DNA of 64,000 nucleotides from Prochlorococcus sp. AG-418-I20. Lineage in GTDB: Bacteria; Cyanobacteriota; Cyanobacteriia; PCC-6307; Cyanobiaceae. Position numbers and translations under genes: made by a program. The notes below the pieces were generated by a model, which did not search any database, was not told the origin of the DNA, and was given only the letters and a program-made list of their open reading frames with translations. The stretch covers positions 1 to 64,000 of the forward strand of contig QCLZ01000007.1 in NCBI GenBank assembly GCA_003214175.1, in the 5' to 3' direction. Positions 57,485-64,000 of the stretch are shown piece by piece; the first letter of the stretch is position 1; each line of letters begins with the position of its first letter.

Positions 57485-60058
57485 TCACTTTGACAAACTG
57501 AAATCGTGCATTTCATCAAATTGAAGATAACGATAAAGTTCCTTTGAATATGGATTGATTTTATTTTTAGTAATATCCTGATATTCATGTACTGCAGGAA
57601 TTTTTCCAAGCAGTGCACAAACTGCTGCTAATTCTGCACTCCCTAAAAATACTTGCGCATTCTTGCCAAGTCTATTGTCAAAATTTCTTGTACTAGTAGA
57701 AAATACTACAGAACCTTCATCTACTCTAGCTTGATTTCCCATACATAAAGAACAGCCTGGCAACTCTAGTCTTGCACCACAGTCTTCAAATATTTTATAG
57801 TAGCCTTCAGCCTTTAGAGTTTCTTCATCCATTTTTGTTGGTGGACAAATCCATAATTTAGCTTTTAAATTTTGTATTCCTTCAAGAACTTTCGCAGCTG
57901 CCCTGTAATGACCAATATTTGTCATGCAAGAACCTATAAAAACCTCGTCAATATTTGTATTTGCAACATCCATGATTTCTTTTACATTATCTGGATCATT
58001 AGGGCAAGCAACTATAGGTTGTGTTACTTCTGCTAAATCAATTTCAATGATTTCTTCATACTGAGCGTTTGAATCTGGTTGAATTAATGATGGTTTTTTC
58101 AGCCAATTTTTCATATCATTTATTCTTCTTGAAATCGATTTTGAATCTTTATAATTGCTTTCGATCATTTTTTCCAACAGACAAATATTGCTTTTTAGGT
58201 ATTCTTGAACAGTTTCTTGTGATAAAAGTATTGTGCTACCAGCGCATGAGCGTTCTGCAGTAGCATCAGTAAGTTCAAAAGCTTGTTCAAGTTTTAGGTT
58301 TGGTAATCCCTCAATCTCCATAATTTTTCCGTTGAATATATTTTTCTTATTTTCTTTCTCAACAGTTAAGAGTCCTTTTTTAATTGCGAAGAGAGGAATT
58401 GCATTTACTAAATCTCTAAGAGTAATACCAGGTAATAATTCTCCCTTAAATTTAACCAGCACAGATTCTGGCATATTTAATGGCATTGATCCTATTGCAG
58501 CGGCAAAGGCGACAATGCCAGAGCCTCCAGGAAATGAAATGCCAAGAGGAAATCTTGTATGACTATCTCCACCTGTTCCAACAGTATCAGGGAGCAGCAT
58601 TCTGTTAAGCCAGCTATGAATTATGCCGTCTCCAGGCTTGAGAGCGACTCCACCTCTTTGAGATATAAAATCAGGTAATTCTTTATGGGTAACTAGATCT
58701 ACTGGTTTAGGATATGCAGCTGTATGACAAAAACTTTGCATCACTAAATCTGCTGTAAATCCTAAACAAGCTAGTTCTTTTAGTTCATCTCTAGTCATTG
58801 GCCCAGTAGTATCTTGACTGCCAACTGTGGTCATAATTGGCTCACAGGTCATTCCTGGCCTAACTCCACCTAAACCGCATGCTTTGCCTACTATTTTTTG
58901 AGCTTGAGTAAAGCCGGCATTAATTTCGGTTAGATTTTGTGGTCTGGTAAATATTTCACTTGTTTGATAATCTAATTTGTTTCTAATTTTGTCCGTAAGA
59001 GATCTTCCAATCATAAGATTAATTCTTCCGCCAGCTTGAATTTCATCAGTAAGAGTTGATGGATACAAGTCGAATTTGCTTATTAATTCTTCAGTATTTG
59101 AATCTTTTTCAATTTTTTTAATAACACCTTTATAAGGATATATTTTTATAATATCTCCTGTTTTCATATGAGATACGTCAGCTTCTATAGGTAAAGCTCC
59201 TGAATCTTGTGCAGTATTAAAGAAAATTGGGGCTATTTTGCTACCAATTATTATTCCACCTGTTTTCTTATTTGGAACAAACGGGATATCTTCGCCTATA
59301 TGCCAAATGAGTGAATTAATAGCAGATTTTCTAGAACTCCCTGTTCCAACAACATCTCCAACATAAGCTATCGGTAAATTTTGTTTTTTTAAATTATCAA
59401 TAATCTTTAGGCCATCAGGCTGTTTAAATTCCAACATAGCTAATGCATGCATCGGAATATCAGGGCGTGTTGTTGCATGTACAGCTGGAGATAAGTCGTC
59501 TGTATTTGTCTCACCGTCAACTTTAAATACTAAACAAGTAATCTCTTTCTCCAGAACTTTTTTATTTATGAACCATTCTCCATTTGCCCAACTATTTACA
59601 ACCTCTTTTGCATAAATATTATTTTGAGATAATTCATAAATTTCATTAGCTGAGTCGTAAACTAGAATAATATTTTTTAAAACTTTTGCCGCTTTTTTTG
59701 CAAATAAACTATTTTCTCCCTTAAGTATTTCAACCAAGGAATTTACATTGTATCCGCCTATCATTGTTCCTAGTATTTCAATTGCTTTTTCGGGATCAAT
59801 TGATTTGCAATATTTTTCGGAATTAACAATAGCCGTAAGCCAGCTTGCTTTTACATAAGCAGCCTCATCAACTCCTGGTGGTACTCTATTTATAAGTAAA
59901 TCAAGTAAATAAGATGAATCATGACTACTATCTTGTTCCAATAATTCTGTAATACAATTTGTTTGCTCAGCATTTAAAGGTAAAGGAGGTATACCTTTGG
60001 AGGCTCTTTCAGCTACGTGATCTGTATAATCTTTTAGCAATGTTTCCAAATTCTTCAT
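57485..60058 (-). CDS. acnB: Aconitate hydratase B
   Basis: Interconverts citrate and isocitrate. The AcnB layout is visible: an N-terminal HEAT-like domain (1-160), a swivel domain (about 165-370) with VGDVVGTGSSRKSA, and the catalytic core with GGDSHTRFPLGISFPGGSG. The Fe-S ligands lie in the SFCHTAAYP, FIGSCMTNIGH and LELPGCSLCMGN segments. The length of 857 aa is full. It is co-directional with the ClC gene 9 bases downstream and divergent from the DAHP synthase gene. Confidence 0.98.
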   Translation of the reverse strand: MKNLETLLKDYTDHVAERASKGIPPLPLNAEQTNCITELLEQDSSHDSSYLLDLLINRVPPGVDEAAYVKASWLTAIVNSEKYCKSIDPEKAIEILGTMIGGYNVNSLVEILKGENSLFAKKAAKVLKNIILVYDSANEIYELSQNNIYAKEVVNSWANGEWFINKKVLEKEITCLVFKVDGETNTDDLSPAVHATTRPDIPMHALAMLEFKQPDGLKIIDNLKKQNLPIAYVGDVVGTGSSRKSAINSLIWHIGEDIPFVPNKKTGGIIIGSKIAPIFFNTAQDSGALPIEADVSHMKTGDIIKIYPYKGVIKKIEKDSNTEELISKFDLYPSTLTDEIQAGGRINLMIGRSLTDKIRNKLDYQTSEIFTRPQNLTEINAGFTQAQKIVGKACGLGGVRPGMTCEPIMTTVGSQDTTGPMTRDELKELACLGFTADLVMQSFCHTAAYPKPVDLVTHKELPDFISQRGGVALKPGDGIIHSWLNRMLLPDTVGTGGDSHTRFPLGISFPGGSGIVAFAAAIGSMPLNMPESVLVKFKGELLPGITLRDLVNAIPLFAIKKGLLTVEKENKKNIFNGKIMEIEGLPNLKLEQAFELTDATAERSCAGSTILLSQETVQEYLKSNICLLEKMIESNYKDSKSISRRINDMKNWLKKPSLIQPDSNAQYEEIIEIDLAEVTQPIVACPNDPDNVKEIMDVANTNIDEVFIGSCMTNIGHYRAAAKVLEGIQNLKAKLWICPPTKMDEETLKAEGYYKIFEDCGARLELPGCSLCMGNQARVDEGSVVFSTSTRNFDNRLGKNAQVFLGSAELAAVCALLGKIPAVHEYQDITKNKINPYSKELYRYLQFDEMHDFSLSK

Positions 60059-60155
60059 TAGTAAGGTTTAATGCCTAATCTATTGTTATTTTTAATATTG
60101 AAAAGGAGAGTATTCATAAATGCTTTTTTAAATATTCAAATTTCTTAATTAATCA

Positions 60156-61223
60156 ATGACGACATCATCAAATAATCCAGCTTTAGAAAAGACCTCTGAT
60201 TTACATATTGTTGAAACACGCCCATTAATACCTCCAAGCAGATTACATAATGATATACCTTTAGATCATACCTCTGCTAATACAGTATCTAAAACAAGAA
60301 GATCGATACAAAATATTTTGCATCATAATGATCAAAAGCTTTTAGTCGTTGTTGGTCCATGTTCAATTCATGATCTAGATGCTGCAAAAGAATATTCAAG
60401 CTATATTCAAAATTTTCGAGAAATTTATAAAGATAAATTAGAAATAATCATGAGAGTATATTTTGAGAAACCAAGAACAACTATTGGTTGGAAAGGACTT
60501 ATAAATGATCCTCATCTAGATGACTCTTATGATATTAATACTGGTTTAAGAAGGGCAAGAAGTTTACTTTCATATCTAGCAACTCGGGGAATACCTTCTG
60601 CTACAGAATTATTAGATCCAATTGTGCCTCAATATATCGCCGATTTGATAAGTTGGACAGCTATAGGGGCTAGGACTACTGAAAGTCAAACTCATAGGGA
60701 AATGGCATCAGGATTATCAATGCCTATAGGCTTTAAAAATGGAACGGATGGTTCTTTTACTACTGCAATAAATGCGATGCAGTCAGCTTCAAAATCTCAT
60801 CATTTTCTAGGTGTTAATGTAAATGGAATGGCTTCTATTGTAAATACCACAGGAAATCCAGATGGCCATATAGTTTTAAGAGGCGGCTCAAAAGGCCCAA
60901 ATTTTGAAAGTCAACATGTTCAAAGAATTTCATCTGAATTAAAGCAATTTAATCTTCCTCATAAAGTGATGATTGATTGTAGTCATGGAAATTCCAACAA
61001 AGATTTTCGAAAACAGTCTGAAGTGCTCAAAAATATTGCTTCACAAATTAGTAATGGTGAAAAAAATATTTTAGGAGTCATGCTTGAAAGTCATTTAAAG
61101 GAAGGTAATCAGAAACTTTTAAAAAAAGAGGATCTTGATTTTGGCAGAAGCATTACAGATGCATGCATAGATATAGAAACAACAAAAGAATTACTCTCTA
61201 TTTTGTATAGTTCAGTTAACTAG
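60156..61223 (+). CDS. aroG: 3-deoxy-7-phosphoheptulonate synthase (class I)
   Basis: First step of the shikimate pathway, from PEP and erythrose-4-phosphate; aroE is at 51231. The class I microbial type is shown by VVGPCSIHD with the metal Cys, RVYFEKPRTTIGWKG, TELLDPI, SPIG-like WTAIGARTTESQTHREMASG and VMIDCSHGNSNKD. The length is 355 aa. Which amino acid inhibits it cannot be decided by eye, so the aroG symbol is nominal. The last 8 bases overlap the convergent kinase gene. Confidence 0.95.
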   Translation: MTTSSNNPALEKTSDLHIVETRPLIPPSRLHNDIPLDHTSANTVSKTRRSIQNILHHNDQKLLVVVGPCSIHDLDAAKEYSSYIQNFREIYKDKLEIIMRVYFEKPRTTIGWKGLINDPHLDDSYDINTGLRRARSLLSYLATRGIPSATELLDPIVPQYIADLISWTAIGARTTESQTHREMASGLSMPIGFKNGTDGSFTTAINAMQSASKSHHFLGVNVNGMASIVNTTGNPDGHIVLRGGSKGPNFESQHVQRISSELKQFNLPHKVMIDCSHGNSNKDFRKQSEVLKNIASQISNGEKNILGVMLESHLKEGNQKLLKKEDLDFGRSITDACIDIETTKELLSILYSSVN

Positions 61224-61857
61224 TAATAAAAAAATTAAAACATAATGATGATGAAATAGGGACGATCAAATTATCTATTCCTAAAATACTAAATTGTTCA
61301 AGAATACTAGCCAAAAAAGCTATTGCAAAAAAATTTAAATTAAAACTATTTTGTTGGGCATATCCTATTGCAGAGACTATGATCAAGCTTGTAACAAACA
61401 TTGTCAAAGTACCAAATAATGATTTTTTTTGTTTAAAAATAATCCAACTTTTTGAGTTAAAACTTTTGCCTATTAAACCAGCTAATCCATCTCCAAAAGT
61501 CATTATAAAAAATCCAGCAATTAAAGCATAAGGATTTTTATCCCAGAAAAGCAAAATTAAAATAAATAAACTTAGACAGTAAAATATTGTTCCATAACTT
61601 TTTCTTTCAACATCTTCAATTGTTGGAAATAATTTATATGTGTAATTTATGAGAACCATTAATGCAACAATTCCTGTAAAAATTAGAGCAGAATTTTGAT
61701 CAATTTTTAAAAATTGTGCAATTGGGATCAAAGGGCCTATTCCAATATGTATTATTTTTCTGACAATTTCTCGGCTATCCTTATTAAACCTTTTAAAAAC
61801 TATTGATATTAAAAAAATTAAAAATAAATATAATAAAATTATCGCAAATTTTATCAA
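61216..61857 (-). CDS. Phytol/polyprenol kinase-like membrane protein
   Basis: Six or seven hydrophobic segments in 213 aa. Family features are RKIIHIGIGPLIP near residue 34, ERKSYGTIFYCLS near 83 and MTFGDGLAGLIGKSF near 120, followed by KKSLFGTLTMF. Relatives include the CTP-dependent phytol kinase (VTE5-type) and dolichol kinase, which recycle phytol from chlorophyll for tocopherol or phylloquinone. Phytol as substrate is plausible in a phototroph but inferred. It lies 5 bases after the sigma-factor stop, on the same strand. Confidence 0.87.
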   Translation of the reverse strand: MIKFAIILLYLFLIFLISIVFKRFNKDSREIVRKIIHIGIGPLIPIAQFLKIDQNSALIFTGIVALMVLINYTYKLFPTIEDVERKSYGTIFYCLSLFILILLFWDKNPYALIAGFFIMTFGDGLAGLIGKSFNSKSWIIFKQKKSLFGTLTMFVTSLIIVSAIGYAQQNSFNLNFFAIAFLASILEQFSILGIDNLIVPISSSLCFNFFITS

Positions 61858-61862
61858 TTTAA

Positions 61863-62879
61863 TTAAGCTGCTTTTTGATGAGTTGTCATTACTCTAAGTT
61901 TTAATATTGCTTTAGCTTCTAATTGCCTTACTCTTTCTCTAGAAACATTAATTTGTCTTCCTATCTCTGCAAGTGTTAATGGCTCTTCTCCATCTAAGCC
62001 AAATCTGAGCTTCATTATTTTTTGTTCTCTTTCATTTAATTGAGCAAGCCAAGTCCCTAAATGTTCTTTTTGAATTGTTCTATCCATGCCTTCCATAGGC
62101 TCTTCGCAATTTGGATCAGGTATTAGTTCACCAAGAGTGCTTCGGTCTTCTTCTCCCCTTGCATGAGCATCTAGAGAAGCACAAGGTGCACTTTGAGAAA
62201 TTAAATCTTCTAAATCTTTTTGATCTATTCCCATTTCTGTTGCCATTTCTGATCTGGTAGGTTGTCTCCCAAATTTGTGCGATAATTCACGAGATACTCT
62301 CCTCATTTTTGAAAGTTTTTCACTTATGTGAATAGGCAAACGTATAGTCCTTGCACTGTTATCGATGGCCCTTGTCATTCCTTGTCTAATCCACCAATAA
62401 GCATAAGTTGAAAACTTATATCCCATTGCAGGATCAAATTTGTCTACAGCCCTTTCTAGGCCAATAGCCCCCTCTTGAACAAGGTCTAATAACTCAAGCC
62501 CTTGATTCTGATACTTTTTGGCAACTGAAACTACAAGTCTCAAATTAGCAGCCATCATTCTATCTCTAGACCTTTTGCCTATCTTAATTTGATAAAGATG
62601 TCGTTGAGTTCTATCAGCTTCGGGAGTTTGTAGTAACTTTTTCATGGTTTGAACATGATGAGCCAACTCTATTTCCTCTGCTGGTGTAAGAAGAGGAACT
62701 CTGCCAATACTACTCAAATAGTAACCAATAGAATCTGAAGCAATTCTTCCAGATTTTTTTTGGTTTTGTTTTGAACTTAGACTGGATTTTGTTTTACGAG
62801 ACTTGCTCGTAGTTTTTGGTAATCTAGGCTCATCAAAATTATTTGAAGAGCTCTTTGCAGATTCCAGAGGGATCCCCAT
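61863..62879 (-). CDS. RpoD-family sigma factor (group 2 type)
   Basis: Sigma-70 regions are all present: 1.2 (DSIGYYLSSIGRVPLLTPAEE), 2 (ANLRLVVSVAKKYQNQGLELLDLVQEG, AYWWIRQGMTRAI), 3 (IRLPIHISEKL) and 4 (REQKIMKLRFGLDG, TLAEIGRQINVSRERVRQLE). At 338 aa it lacks the long N-terminal region of the principal sigma, so group 2 is inferred. Start chosen at ATG 62879, because AGGAGG (62888-62893) lies 8 bases upstream; a GTG one codon earlier is less likely. The 206-base gap to ppk1 (62880-63085) holds no other feature. Confidence 0.95.
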   Translation of the reverse strand: MGIPLESAKSSSNNFDEPRLPKTTSKSRKTKSSLSSKQNQKKSGRIASDSIGYYLSSIGRVPLLTPAEEIELAHHVQTMKKLLQTPEADRTQRHLYQIKIGKRSRDRMMAANLRLVVSVAKKYQNQGLELLDLVQEGAIGLERAVDKFDPAMGYKFSTYAYWWIRQGMTRAIDNSARTIRLPIHISEKLSKMRRVSRELSHKFGRQPTRSEMATEMGIDQKDLEDLISQSAPCASLDAHARGEEDRSTLGELIPDPNCEEPMEGMDRTIQKEHLGTWLAQLNEREQKIMKLRFGLDGEEPLTLAEIGRQINVSRERVRQLEAKAILKLRVMTTHQKAA

Positions 62880-62887
62880 CACCCTGG

Positions 62888-62893
62888 CCTCCT
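62888..62893 (-). promoter_or_regulatory. Strong ribosome-binding site deciding the sigma-factor start
   Basis: AGGAGG on the minus strand, 8 bases before the ATG at 62879. Such a full match is rare in this window, where most genes lack a clear site. Confidence 0.7.
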
Positions 62894-63085
62894 AATAATG
62901 GATTTTTTAAAAAACTAGCACTGAAATTGAAATAAAAACTACTTTTACGTTGAAACTTTAAAGACAAAAAAATTCTTTTTTATCTTAATTTCCCAAAATC
63001 CCTTGGTATGAATGGTTTTTTAAAAATATAAAAAATTTTAAAATATTAAGTATTTTTTTTAAATGTCATAAAAATCAATATTTTT

Positions 63086-64000
63086 TCATTCTTCTATTAG
63101 ATCAATTTGTGATCGATTAATTGCTGAATTAAGTTCGTATTTTTTGTAAGAACCATCTTCTTTCATTATCCAAGAAAAATAATCATCTTTGATGTAGGTT
63201 TGCAAAAGCAAGTATATTTTAGATTTCAATTCATTATCCTCTATCGGAGTAACAGCTTCTATTCTTCTATCAAGATTTCTTCTCATCCAATCTGCACTCC
63301 CAATAAAAACTTCATTATCCTCGTCATTACAAAACCAAAAAATTCTTGAGTGTTCAAGAAAATGGCCAATAATGCTTATGACTTTAATATTTTCACTTAA
63401 ATTTTTTCTTTGGGGATATAAACAACAAATCCCTCTTATGATAAGGCTAATTTTTACACCTGAGTCTGAAGCTAAATAAAGAAGTTTAATTATTTCTGGG
63501 TCTACTAAAGAATTCATTTTTGCAATTATTTCGGCTTTTTTGCCTTCCTCTGCATTTTTAATTTCTCTCTTTATTAGAAATAGAAATTTCTCTCTCATCG
63601 ATGAGGGAGAAACTAATAACTTTTGATAATTTTTTTGTTTAGAAAAACCTGATAAGTAGTTAAATAACTCAAGTAAATCTGATGCAATATCAGGATCAGT
63701 TGAAAGCAATCCTAAATCTGTATAAAAGTTTGAAGTATTAGAGTTATAATTTCCTGTTCCAATATGAAAATAATTCCTTAATCTTCCTTTTTCTTTTCTT
63801 ACTATTAAGGCAATTTTTGTATGTGTTTTAAATCCTATGATTCCATATACAACATGTATTCCAGCTTGTTCAAGTTGTTTTGCCCATTGAATATTATTGT
63901 CCTCATCAAATCTTGCTTTTAGCTCAACAAGAGTCATCACTTCTTTCCCATTCTCTGCAGCTCTCATTAAAGCTGCAATGATAGGCGAATCTTTGGAAAC
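63086..64000 (-). CDS. ppk1: Polyphosphate kinase, C-terminal part (5' end off the right edge)
   Basis: Makes polyphosphate from ATP. About 304 residues are visible and the frame is open to the window edge (SKDSPIIAALMRAAENGKEV). The autophosphorylated His is in GFKTHTKIALIV, followed by HIGTGNYNSNTSNFYTD. The second conserved His is in HFLEHSRIFWF, followed by GSADWMRRNLDRR. These are the C-terminal catalytic domains of PPK1. The C-terminus extends about 25 residues beyond the last conserved motif. The gene is upstream of the sigma-factor gene on the same strand, with a 206-base gap between. Confidence 0.96.
   Translation of the reverse strand, partial: VSKDSPIIAALMRAAENGKEVMTLVELKARFDEDNNIQWAKQLEQAGIHVVYGIIGFKTHTKIALIVRKEKGRLRNYFHIGTGNYNSNTSNFYTDLGLLSTDPDIASDLLELFNYLSGFSKQKNYQKLLVSPSSMREKFLFLIKREIKNAEEGKKAEIIAKMNSLVDPEIIKLLYLASDSGVKISLIIRGICCLYPQRKNLSENIKVISIIGHFLEHSRIFWFCNDEDNEVFIGSADWMRRNLDRRIEAVTPIEDNELKSKIYLLLQTYIKDDYFSWIMKEDGSYKKYELNSAINRSQIDLIEE

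Noticed and set aside
1-64000. tRNA, rRNA, 6S RNA, tmRNA or RNase P RNA genes
   Set aside because: Reading the intergenic stretches on both strands showed no tRNA-like CCA-ending cloverleaf or conserved RNA core. Nearly all intergenic gaps are too short or too A+T-rich.

Overview
The window is cyanobacterial chromosome and looks like a high-light-adapted Prochlorococcus marinus. The DNA is very A+T-rich, genes are packed almost end to end, and many convergent genes overlap at their stops. The order dnaN - PRC-barrel gene - purL - purF - parC - TPR - queG - DUF502 - nusB - ftsY - PP2C - argH - RRM protein - dusA - msrB - grpE - dnaJ - rsgA - murB - murC - gap2 - thiL - efp - accB - pdxA is the gene order I know from the dnaN side of marine picocyanobacterial genomes. 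No rRNA, tRNA, CRISPR array, IS element or recombinase gene is visible. I assign the organism from gene order and protein families only; no database was searched.

Layout. (1) 1-1250 is the only accessory-looking stretch. Two paralogous secreted TPR genes (one cut by the left edge) lie downstream of guaA. Each is preceded by a copy of the guaA 3' end and by tandem 11-bp direct repeats, an arrangement that resembles attachment sites of an element that integrates into guaA. (2) 1229-9315 holds guaA, cbiD, a glyoxylate aminotransferase, a run of small poorly known genes, a lone HNH nuclease, an NAD-dependent epimerase-like gene and pdxA. (3) 9292-37450 is the conserved block leading to dnaN: accB, efp, a lumenal-type cyclophilin, thiL, gap2, murC-murB, the DnaJ/GrpE chaperone system, RsgA, secreted MsrB, DusA, an RRM protein, argH, a PP2C phosphatase, FtsY, NusB, QueG, a ParC-type topoisomerase subunit, and purF-purL-dnaN. 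(4) 37451-37787 is the probable replication origin, with DnaA boxes and a TAG-trinucleotide array next to an A+T-rich stretch. (5) 37788-64000 holds thrC, a stand-alone DUF1400 gene, an ABC1/UbiB kinase, recN, uvrA, a sucrose-phosphate-synthase-type glycosyltransferase, mraY (its start is disturbed by an A-tract), argG, rpsF, aroE, dnaK, an FAD oxidoreductase, purU, a ClC channel, acnB, DAHP synthase, a phytol/polyprenol kinase, a sigma factor and the 3' part of ppk1.

How the genes work together. Most are housekeeping genes for purine synthesis (purF, purL, guaA, purU), cell wall (murB, murC, mraY), arginine (argG, argH), shikimate (aroG, aroE), cofactors (pdxA, thiL, cbiD), protein folding (dnaK, dnaJ, grpE, cyclophilin) and DNA maintenance (dnaN, recN, uvrA, parC). 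Operons are short: dnaN-PRC-purL-purF, efp-accB, dnaJ-tusA-rsgA, murC-murB-ebfC.

The observations most worth following up are the guaA-linked attachment-like modules with TPR cargo, the DnaA-box plus TAG-array origin, and the out-of-frame mraY start.
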